A stretch of 5,274 bases of DNA from NCBI GenBank assembly GCA_964580865.1, contig CAZONM010000399.1, positions 1-5,274 on the forward strand, given 5' to 3'. Of this stretch, positions 1-4,416 are shown one piece after another (the stretch's first letter is position 1; every line of letters begins with the position of its first letter). The position numbers and the translations under genes were made by a program. Under the pieces are notes generated by a model, which ran no database searches, was not told the origin of the DNA, and saw nothing but the letters and a program-made list of their open reading frames with translations. Source of the stretch: JACOUT01 sp964580865 (GTDB lineage Bacteria; Myxococcota; UBA727; VGSZ01).

Positions 1-220
1 CGGGAGCCAGCGCCGCGCGCGCGCGCTCGGCCTCGCGCGCGACGTCCCGGTCGGCCACGCCGCTGGCGATGAGGCTCGCCTCGAGGAGCGAGACCTGGTG
101 CAGGCTCCCATCGGCGGCGTCGGCGACCAGGGCGGCCTCGAGCCCGGTCGGCGCGGGGATGGGCGCGCCACCGGTCGGCGCAGCGGCGGCGAGGGCGTAG
201 GCGACGAGCAGGGCGCTCAC
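1..220 (-). CDS. Putative exported protein of unknown function, N-terminal fragment
   Basis: This reading frame starts at GTG (220-218) and stays open to the left edge, giving 73 residues with no stop; the C-terminus lies outside the window. Residues 3-14 are a run of Leu, Val, Ala and Tyr ending in four alanines, followed by Pro/Gly-rich sequence. This looks like a signal peptide with a cleavage site near residue 14, although the usual N-terminal Lys or Arg is missing. Residues 27-73 are Ala/Glu/Arg-rich and probably helical. The GTG was chosen because the hydrophobic stretch begins right after it and because an extended -10 element (227-235) places transcription onset on this codon. An in-frame ATG at 298-296 would add 26 residues without signal character and overlap the divergent kinase start, so it is less likely. 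No family is recognised. Reality of the gene is moderately sure; function is unknown. Confidence 0.55.
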   Translation of the reverse strand, partial: MSALLVAYALAAAAPTGGAPIPAPTGLEAALVADAADGSLHQVSLLEASLIASGVADRDVAREAERARAALAP

Positions 221-226
221 GTCGCC

Positions 227-235
227 GGTATAGCA
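227..235 (-). promoter_or_regulatory. Extended -10 promoter element for the left-edge gene
   Basis: On the minus strand the sequence reads TGCTATACC: a TG dinucleotide, one base, then TATACC, which matches four of six -10 consensus positions. The predicted transcription start, seven bases after the hexamer, is base 220, the G of the GTG start codon. No convincing -35 box is seen, as is tolerated for extended -10 promoters, and there is no Shine-Dalgarno site. This suggests a leaderless mRNA. It is a sequence-pattern prediction only. Confidence 0.4.
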
Positions 236-263
236 GACGGGCCGACGTGCGCCGCTGTATGGT
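234..263 (+). promoter_or_regulatory. Candidate promoter of the polyphosphate glucokinase gene
   Basis: TATGGT at 258-263 matches four of six -10 positions, including the key T, A and final T. CAGACG at 234-239 carries the GAC core of a -35 box at an 18-bp spacing. Transcription would start near 270 and give a leader of about 27 bases containing the duplicated ribosome-binding segment. The -35 match is weak. The element overlaps the divergent promoter of the left-edge gene, so the two could interfere. Confidence 0.3.
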
Positions 264-272
264 GCGCGCCAG

Positions 273-296
273 CGAGGAGCACCCGGAGGAGCACCC
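273..296 (+). repeat. Tandem duplicated ribosome-binding segment before the kinase gene
   Basis: Two adjacent 12-base units (273-284 and 285-296) differ only at their first base and share GAGGAGCACCC. The second unit supplies a strong Shine-Dalgarno core, GGAGG at 285-289, seven bases before the ATG at 297. This site supports the chosen kinase start. The first unit places a second GAGGAG purine run 12 bases further upstream, where it cannot serve this start directly. Confidence 0.75.
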
Positions 297-1034
297 ATGA
301 GCGGCAGGCGCACGGCGACGCGAGGACCGAGCACGTTGGCCATCGACATCGGCGGCACCGGACTGAAGGCCAGCGTGCTCGACGGTCGCGGGGCGATGGC
401 GGCGAAGCGCGTGCGCATGGACACGCCGCACCCCTGCACGCCGCAGCGCCTGGTCAAGGCCATCGCGCACCTGGTGACGCCGCTGCCGGCGTGGCAGCGC
501 GTCTCCGTGGGCTTTCCGGGCGTCATCCGGCACGGCGTGGTGCGCACGGCGCCGAACCTCGACAGCAAGGCCTTCGCCGGCTTCGATCTCGCGGCGGCCT
601 TGGAGAAGAAGCTGCGCGCGCCGTGCCGCGCCGTCAACGACGCCGACATGCAGGGCCTGGCGGTGGTCAAGGGCAAGGGCGTGGAGCTGGTGTGCACGCT
701 CGGCACCGGCTTCGGCACCGCGCTCTTCCACGACGGTGTGCTCCAGCTCCACCTCGACCTCGGGCACTTCCCGTTCCGTAAGGGCAGGACGTTCGATCAA
801 GAGCTCGGCGACAAGCAGCGAAAGCGCCTGGGTGCCAAGCGATGGAGCAGGCGCGTCGAGGACGCCATCGCCGTCCTCCGGGTGGTGACGTGCTTCGATC
901 GGCTCTACCTCGGCGGCGGCAACGCCCAGCGCCTCACCGGCGCCTTGCCCAAGGACGTCGTCGTGGTCGACAACGACGCCGGCATCCTCGGCGGCGTGCG
1001 GCTGTGGGACGAGCGGATCGCGCGCGCGGTGTGA
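297..1034 (+). CDS. ppgK: Polyphosphate glucokinase (ROK family sugar kinase)
   Basis: Predicted to phosphorylate glucose to glucose 6-phosphate in the cytoplasm, using inorganic polyphosphate (often also ATP) as donor. The 245-residue length fits polyphosphate glucokinases, which are shorter than ordinary ROK glucokinases. Visible motifs, in order: the phosphate-binding DIGGTGLK at residues 17-24; the NDAD stretch at 114-117, whose first Asp (115) is the expected catalytic base; the second phosphate loop LGTGFGTALF at 135-144; a Leu-Gly-His at 155-157; and the Arg/Lys-rich KRWSRRV segment at 181-187 followed by LYLGGGNA at 203-210. The Cys-rich zinc motif and DNA-binding domain of ROK repressors and classical ROK glucokinases are absent, as in known polyphosphate-dependent enzymes. 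The ATG at 297 has a strong Shine-Dalgarno site. The gene stands alone: a divergent gene lies upstream and the next gene appears to have its own promoter. Family assignment is strong; donor preference is inferred. Confidence 0.88.
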   Translation: MSGRRTATRGPSTLAIDIGGTGLKASVLDGRGAMAAKRVRMDTPHPCTPQRLVKAIAHLVTPLPAWQRVSVGFPGVIRHGVVRTAPNLDSKAFAGFDLAAALEKKLRAPCRAVNDADMQGLAVVKGKGVELVCTLGTGFGTALFHDGVLQLHLDLGHFPFRKGRTFDQELGDKQRKRLGAKRWSRRVEDAIAVLRVVTCFDRLYLGGGNAQRLTGALPKDVVVVDNDAGILGGVRLWDERIARAV

Positions 1035-1048
1035 CCTCGGGCGTCGCT

Positions 1049-1078
1049 CCGACGGCGGCGCGTCGGGCCTGCTACAGT
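1049..1078 (+). promoter_or_regulatory. Candidate leaderless promoter of the repeat-protein gene
   Basis: An extended -10 element, TG (1070-1071), one base, then TACAGT (1073-1078), matches four of six -10 positions including the conserved first T, second A and last T. CCGACG at 1049-1054 shares the GAC core of a -35 box at an 18-bp spacing. Transcription would begin at 1085, the A of the ATG start codon, and no Shine-Dalgarno site precedes that ATG. A small inverted repeat, CGTCG/CGACG (1042-1046 and 1050-1054), overlaps the -35 region but has no T tract, so it does not look like a terminator for the upstream kinase gene. Confidence 0.5.
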
Positions 1079-1084
1079 CCGTGT

Positions 1085-2164
1085 ATGCGCATCGCTGCTT
1101 GTCTCGTGGTCGCCCTGGGCTTCGCCACCTCGACGTGGGCGCAGGCCGAGGCCTTCATCCCCGACGTGGCGATCTTCGCCGGGACGCTCGATCGCCAAGG
1201 CGCTCCCGTGGACGCCACCGTGACCGTCGCGGCCACCCTCTTCGACGGGCCCGACGTCGGGGCCGCGGCCGTGGGGGCGCTGGCCGATGACGCCGCGGTG
1301 GTCGTGATCGGTGGCGTCTTCGTGCTGGAGCTGCCGGGGCTGTTCGCGCTCGTCGACGACGGCCGCGCCTGGCTCGAGCTGACCGTCGACGGCGAGACCC
1401 TGGCGCCGCGCGTGGCGTTGGGCGGCGTGCCGTGGGCCCAGCGTGCCGCCGCGGCGCCGTGGAGCGGCCTCAGCGGGGTGCCGGCAGAGCTGCTCGACGG
1501 CGATGATCAGGCGGTGTCGCCCGGCGATCTCACCGCGGTGTCGCCGGTGCAGATCACGAGCGACCAGATCACGATCCGCAACGACTCCATCAGCGCCGTG
1601 CACCTAGCGGCCAGCAGCGTCGCCAGCTCCGAGATCGCCAACCGCACCATCACCGACGACGACATCGCCTACGACACCATCACCATGGACGAGATCGCCA
1701 GCAACGCGGTCGGCTACGACGAGCTGCGGGACAACGCGGTCGGGTCGAGCGAGATCATCGACGGCGCCGTCACCGCCGCCGACCTCGCCCTCGACTCCGT
1801 GGACAGCGCCGAGCTGCGGACCGACGCCGTCGGCGCCCTCGAGCTCGACGACAACGCGGTCGACACCGCGGCCATCATCAACGGCGCGGTCACCGAGGAC
1901 AAGCTGGCCACCAGCGCCGTCACGCGCGCGCACATCTCGGGCACCGAGGTCAGCGTGCGCTCCATCGACAACAGCTACTGCGAGGGGGCGGGTGGGCTCA
2001 CCGTGTCGACGTCGTGCGCCACGCGCGCCTGCGCCGGTGTCGTCAACGGTGCCAACGTCGACCTGCGCTACTTCACCTGCGCCGGCGCGTGCAACCAGAG
2101 CTCGCCGGCGAGCTGCGCGCTCGGCACGGTGGCGGGGTTCTTGTTGTCGGCGAGCATCCCATGA
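1085..2164 (+). CDS. Exported tail-fibre-like protein with twelve 10-residue repeats and a Cys-rich C-terminus
   Basis: The product has 359 residues. Residues 1-21 form a signal peptide (Arg2, hydrophobic 3-14, Ala-Gln-Ala near 19-21), so the mature protein is probably outside the cytoplasmic membrane. Residues 25-125 resemble the N-terminal domain of many bacterial tail-fibre-like surface proteins: a FAGTL-type opening strand, a 'wLeltVDGE.L.PRv' strand, then 'GVPWAQRAAAAP', equivalent to the usual VPYA-x-RA motif. Residues 167-286 are twelve in-register decapeptides. Residues 299-344 carry six cysteines (299, 311, 316, 332, 336, 344), probably three disulfides, and the chain ends in a hydrophobic GFLLSASIP tail. 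The open frame extends upstream to 842, inside the kinase gene, but the signal peptide and the -10 element select the ATG at 1085. The stop overlaps the next start by ATGA, so the two products are probably made together. A structural surface or fibre role is inferred; the function is unknown. Confidence 0.82.
   Translation: MRIAACLVVALGFATSTWAQAEAFIPDVAIFAGTLDRQGAPVDATVTVAATLFDGPDVGAAAVGALADDAAVVVIGGVFVLELPGLFALVDDGRAWLELTVDGETLAPRVALGGVPWAQRAAAAPWSGLSGVPAELLDGDDQAVSPGDLTAVSPVQITSDQITIRNDSISAVHLAASSVASSEIANRTITDDDIAYDTITMDEIASNAVGYDELRDNAVGSSEIIDGAVTAADLALDSVDSAELRTDAVGALELDDNAVDTAAIINGAVTEDKLATSAVTRAHISGTEVSVRSIDNSYCEGAGGLTVSTSCATRACAGVVNGANVDLRYFTCAGACNQSSPASCALGTVAGFLLSASIP
1583..1942 (+). 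repeat. Twelve in-frame 30-bp (10-residue) coding repeats
   Basis: Residues 167-286 of the exported protein divide without gaps into twelve 10-residue units with consensus x-[AST]-[VI]-x-x-x-x-[ILV]-x-x, often NAVG at the start and an acidic residue followed by Leu or Ile at positions 7-8. The strict spacing of hydrophobic residues suggests a regular beta-solenoid or trimeric stalk. Units 5-7 (1703-1792) and units 9-11 (1823-1912) resemble each other more than their neighbours do, which suggests a 120-bp duplication. A less regular stretch just before (about residues 155-166) may be decayed units. Confidence 0.85.
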
Positions 2165-2592
2165 GCAGGCTGGCGCTGGCGCTCGCGTTCGTCGTCGCCG
2201 CGGCAGGCGCCGCCGGCTGCCCACGCTCGGTCTTGGCGTGCGCGGTCGACGAAGACTGCCCGGCGGACCAGCGCTGCGTCCAGGGCAGCTGCTCCGCAGC
2301 GGTGGACGCCGGTGGCGAGGGCGAGGGTGAGGGTGAGGGCGAGGGTGAGGGTGAGGGTGAGGGTGAGGGCGAGGGCGAGGGCGAGGGCGAGGGCGAGGGC
2401 GAGGGTGAGGGTGAGGGTGAAGGCGAGCCCGTCGATGCAGGCACCGTGCTGCGCGGCGAGCTGTCCACAGGCGCCGCCGTGCTGCGCGGACCGACCTACG
2501 AGCTACGTGTGCGCGGCAGCGCGGTACCGCCCGCGACCATGACCGGGACCACGCTGCGCGTTCGCCTCGATGCGCCGCGCCTGGTGGAGTGA
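2161..2592 (+). CDS. Putative lipoprotein with four-Cys module and long Gly-Glu linker
   Basis: The product has 143 residues. Arg3, a hydrophobic stretch at 4-18 and the lipobox Ala-Ala-Gly-Cys ending at Cys20 mark a signal peptidase II lipoprotein, anchored to a membrane through Cys20. Residues 27-44 hold four cysteines (27, 33, 39, 44) in a C-x5-DC-x5-C-x4-C pattern often seen in myxobacterial-type surface lipoproteins. Residues 52-89 are nineteen Gly-Glu pairs, a flexible acidic spacer. Residues 90-143 form a small C-terminal domain rich in Val, Arg and Thr, probably beta strands, with no family I can name. The start is fixed by the lipobox and by the ATGA overlap with the upstream gene, which suggests translational coupling; GGCGAG just upstream is only a weak ribosome site. 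An accessory or anchoring role for the repeat protein is inferred from this arrangement. The end lies 7 bp from the end of the convergent nuoF. Confidence 0.8.
   Translation: MSRLALALAFVVAAAGAAGCPRSVLACAVDEDCPADQRCVQGSCSAAVDAGGEGEGEGEGEGEGEGEGEGEGEGEGEGEGEGEGEGEGEPVDAGTVLRGELSTGAAVLRGPTYELRVRGSAVPPATMTGTTLRVRLDAPRLVE
2314..2427 (+). repeat. GGNGAG hexanucleotide microsatellite, 19 units
   Basis: Nineteen in-frame GGN-GAG units, with a single GAA in the eighteenth, encode (Gly-Glu)19. The glycine third base comes in blocks: two C, two T, one C, four T, six C, three T, one C. Long identical blocks (GGTGAG x4 at 2344-2367, GGCGAG x6 at 2368-2403) suggest growth by replication slippage. Gain or loss of a unit changes linker length by two residues without a frameshift. 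Confidence 0.95.
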
Positions 2593-2599
2593 ACGCGCG

Positions 2600-3892
2600 T
2601 CAGCGCTTGGCGGCGCCGATGGACGTGAGCCGCGCCTCGTAGTCGGCCTTGAACAGCTTGGTGGTCGAGGTGACGGGGCTCGTGGAGAAGTCGCCGAGCG
2701 CGCACAGCGTGTTGCCCGAGATCTGCTTGCACACGTCGTTGAGTTGCTCGAGGTCGCCCGGTCGCATGCCCGTGCCGTAGAGCACGCGGTGGTAGATCTT
2801 CTCGAGCCACATGGTTCCCTCGCGGCACGGCGTGCACTTGCCGCAGCTCTCGTGGCGGAAGAACTCGATCATGCGGCTGGCGGCCCACACCATGTCGACG
2901 CTGTCGTCCATGACGATGAACGACGCCGAGCCGAGCATGGAGCCCGCGCCCTTGATGCCGTCGTAGTCGAGCACGGCGTCGAGCTTGTCGGCCGCGATGA
3001 TGGGGGCCGACACCCCAGCGGGCAGCACGCCCTTCACGGGCCGCCCGCTCCGCGTGCCGCCGCCGTACTCGTCGATGAGCTGGCGCAGCGTGATCTTACC
3101 GAGCGGCAGCTCGTAGTTGCCGGGCGTCTTCACGTGGCCCGACAGGCAGAAGATCTTGGGACCGGTGTTGTTGGGCGGGTTGCCGATGGCCTTGTAGAAG
3201 TCCACGCCCTTCTCGAACATCACCGGCACGTTGGCCATGGTCTCGACGTTGTTGACCACGGTCGGCTTCATGTAGAGGCCGGCCACCGCGGGGAAGGGCG
3301 GGCGGCTGCGCGGCATGGGCCGGCTGCCCTCGAGGCTCTCGATGAGCGCCGTCTCCTCGCCGCAGATGTACGCGCCCGCGCCCAGGAACACGATGACATC
3401 GAGCTTGAAGGGCGCGCCGTCCTCACGCTTGAGCGCGCCCTTGTCGCCGAGGATGCCCGCGGCCTTGGCCTCATCGATGGCGGCGCGCAGGCGGCGGCCG
3501 GCTTCGACGTACTCGCCGCGGATGTAAACGAAGGCGAGCTCACAGCCGATGGCGTAGGAGCCAATGGCGATGCCCTCGAGCAGCGTGTGCGGCTCCACCT
3601 CGATGATGTCGCGGTCCTTGAAGGTGCCGGGCTCTGACTCGTCGGCGTTGACGACGAGGTACTTGGGCCCCGGGCCCTTGGGCACGAAGCTCCACTTCAT
3701 GCCCGTGGGGAAGCCGGCGCCGCCTCTGCCCTTGAGGCCCGAGTCCTTCACCACGGCGGTGACCTCGTCGGGCTTCTTGGCGAGCGCGTTCTTCAGGCCG
3801 GTGTAGCCGCCGCGCGCCTGGTACTCCGTGAGGGTCACCGGGGTGGTGCGGCCGGGGTTCGGGAGCAGGATCGGCTGGTAGTCGAGCGCCAT
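2600..3892 (-). CDS. nuoF: NADH-quinone oxidoreductase subunit F (complex I 51-kDa subunit)
   Basis: This is the NADH-oxidising subunit of respiratory complex I. It binds NADH and FMN and passes electrons to the chain of iron-sulfur clusters on the cytoplasmic side of the membrane. The 430 residues match the usual NuoF/Nqo1 length. The Gly-rich nucleotide motif GRGGAGFPTGMKW is at residues 55-67; the FMN-site segment VVNADESEPGTFKDR at 80-94; GAGAYICGEETAL at 171-183; and the N3 4Fe-4S ligands Cys350, Cys353, Cys356 and Cys397 in SCGKCTPCR and NTLCALGD. There is no extra N-terminal thioredoxin-like or C-terminal ferredoxin domain, which argues against a hydrogenase or formate dehydrogenase NuoF homologue. 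The open frame continues to 4192, but homology begins just after the ATG at 3892, which has a matching promoter and no strong Shine-Dalgarno site. No nuoE or nuoG is adjacent, so complex I genes must lie elsewhere in this genome. Confidence 0.96.
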   Translation of the reverse strand: MALDYQPILLPNPGRTTPVTLTEYQARGGYTGLKNALAKKPDEVTAVVKDSGLKGRGGAGFPTGMKWSFVPKGPGPKYLVVNADESEPGTFKDRDIIEVEPHTLLEGIAIGSYAIGCELAFVYIRGEYVEAGRRLRAAIDEAKAAGILGDKGALKREDGAPFKLDVIVFLGAGAYICGEETALIESLEGSRPMPRSRPPFPAVAGLYMKPTVVNNVETMANVPVMFEKGVDFYKAIGNPPNNTGPKIFCLSGHVKTPGNYELPLGKITLRQLIDEYGGGTRSGRPVKGVLPAGVSAPIIAADKLDAVLDYDGIKGAGSMLGSASFIVMDDSVDMVWAASRMIEFFRHESCGKCTPCREGTMWLEKIYHRVLYGTGMRPGDLEQLNDVCKQISGNTLCALGDFSTSPVTSTTKLFKADYEARLTSIGAAKR

Positions 3893-3898
3893 GGCGCG

Positions 3899-3927
3899 TC
3901 GATGCCCCCGAGCGGGGCGCTCGTCAA
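3899..3927 (-). promoter_or_regulatory. Candidate leaderless promoter of nuoF
   Basis: On the minus strand TTGACG (3927-3922), five of six -35 positions, is followed by a 17-bp spacer and CATCGA (3904-3899), three of six -10 positions. Transcription is predicted to start at 3892, the A of the nuoF ATG. This fits the lack of a well-placed Shine-Dalgarno site and suggests nuoF is transcribed independently of the J-like gene whose stop lies 61 bp upstream. Confidence 0.45.
3909..3923. promoter_or_regulatory. Inverted repeat in the nuoF promoter spacer (possible operator)
   Basis: CGAGCG and CGCTCG (3909-3914 and 3918-3923) form a perfect 6-bp inverted repeat around GGG. It lies almost wholly between the candidate -35 and -10 boxes of nuoF, where a bound repressor would block RNA polymerase. 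Such short GC-rich palindromes occur by chance in this composition, so the operator role is tentative. Confidence 0.25.
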
Positions 3928-3953
3928 CGCGCGTCGGCGCATGACAGCGGAGG

Positions 3954-4367
3954 TCAGCCGCGCGGCGTGGCTCGCTTGCGCCGCGGCGCGGCGGGCGCGC
4001 GCGCTCCCGGCGCGGGGCCCGCACCCAAGGGCAACAGCTCCTCCTCGAGGAGCTCCAGGGCGAGCAGCGCGCGGTCGAGCAGCTCGGCGGCGGCGCTCTG
4101 CGGGCCCTCGCGCCTCGCGCGCGGATAGTGCGTGCGCGCGAGCGCGCGGTAGGCCTCGCGCACGTCGGCGAGCGACGCGCGCTCGTCCACACCCAGGGCC
4201 CGGCGCGCGCCGGCGGCGTCGAGCGGCGGCGACGCGGCCGCGACGTCGCCGAGGCCTTCGCTCATGCCGTCGTCGCCGGATGCGCGCTCGCGCCCGTCAC
4301 CGAACGTCTCCGCCACCTTGTGCTTGATGGCGCCGCCGACCGACTTGAGCTTGTCGAGGATGGCCAC
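3954..4367 (-). CDS. Small J-domain-like protein with degenerate HPD motif
   Basis: The product has 137 residues from the GTG at 4367-4365. Residues 2-22 form a Lys-rich amphipathic helix; 24-48 are acidic and low in complexity; residues 50-112 match a DnaJ J-domain (A-R-x-A-L-G-V, then 'AsLaDVREAYRALAR', then a long Leu/Glu helix); 115-137 are a basic Pro/Ala/Arg tail. In the helix II-III loop the usual HPD is replaced by YPR (Tyr81-Pro82-Arg83, with His80 just before), so stimulation of DnaK ATPase is unlikely if the alignment is right. The open frame extends to 4418, but GTG 4367 is preferred because GGAG (4376-4373) lies five bases upstream and the extra residues would overlap the divergent start. 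It is divergent from the DUF697 gene and precedes nuoF by 61 bp in the same direction. A protein-protein interaction role is inferred. Confidence 0.65.
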   Translation of the reverse strand: MAILDKLKSVGGAIKHKVAETFGDGRERASGDDGMSEGLGDVAAASPPLDAAGARRALGVDERASLADVREAYRALARTHYPRARREGPQSAAAELLDRALLALELLEEELLPLGAGPAPGARAPAAPRRKRATPRG

Positions 4368-4402
4368 GTGCGCTCCGACGATGCCCAAACATGCCACACG
4401 TG
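4365..4402. promoter_or_regulatory. Two CACGTG palindromes 32 bp apart in the divergent region
   Basis: CACGTG occurs at 4365-4370, overlapping the GTG start of the J-like gene, and again at 4397-4402, just before the -10-like element of the DUF697 gene. The 32-bp offset is close to three helical turns, so a dimeric regulator could contact both from one face. The 6-bp motif is short and the flanks differ, so coincidence is quite possible. Confidence 0.2.
4373..4376 (-). promoter_or_regulatory. Shine-Dalgarno site deciding the J-like gene start
   Basis: GGAG on the minus strand lies five bases before the GTG at 4367. It favours that codon over the in-frame ATG at 4418, which has no such site and would overlap the opposite gene. 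A weak -10-like CATGTT (4393-4388) could start transcription near 4381 and give a leader of about 14 bases containing this site. Confidence 0.45.
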
Positions 4403-4409
4403 GTATCGG
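4401..4409 (+). promoter_or_regulatory. Weak extended -10-like element before the DUF697-SHOCT gene
   Basis: TG, one base, then TATCGG (4404-4409) resembles an extended -10 with a poor 3' half. Predicted transcription onset is base 4416, one base before the ATG at 4417, and no Shine-Dalgarno site is visible. Taken alone the match is weak; it is listed because its placement repeats what is seen at the other starts in this window. Confidence 0.3.
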
Positions 4410-4416
4410 CGACACC

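Noticed and set aside
98..781. Plus-strand frame of 227 codons near the left end
   Set aside because: It overlaps the kinase in another frame and is Arg/Gly/Ala low complexity; the kinase motifs identify the correct frame.
297..1034. ROK-family transcriptional repressor
   Set aside because: There is no N-terminal helix-turn-helix; the protein starts almost directly with the phosphate-binding motif.
842..1084. N-terminal extension of the repeat-protein gene into the kinase gene
   Set aside because: The added residues are Arg-rich shadow sequence, whereas the ATG at 1085 begins a proper signal peptide and sits at a predicted transcription start.
1035..1084. Intrinsic terminator after the kinase gene
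   Set aside because: The only hairpin (1042-1054) has a 5-bp stem, no T tract, and overlaps the candidate -35 box of the next gene.
905..1603. Long minus-strand frame over the kinase end and repeat-protein start
   Set aside because: It spans two well-supported plus-strand genes and their promoter and shows no domain.
1583..2427. CRISPR array
   Set aside because: The repeats are in-frame coding units (30 bp and 6 bp) with no unique spacers between conserved repeats and no cas genes nearby.
2073..2468. Minus-strand frame encoding a long Ser-Pro repeat opposite the Gly-Glu stretch
   Set aside because: It is the antisense reading of the hexamer repeat. The plus strand has a lipobox, Cys module and coupled start, while the minus frame has no start context or family.
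2570..3637. Long plus-strand frame antisense to nuoF
   Set aside because: It is His/Arg/Ala-rich with no recognisable motif and lies wholly over unambiguous nuoF; it is an artefact of high GC.
2600..3892. Bifurcating hydrogenase or formate dehydrogenase beta subunit
   Set aside because: Those homologues carry extra ferredoxin or thioredoxin-like domains and partner genes; here the 430-residue length and flanks fit a plain NuoF.
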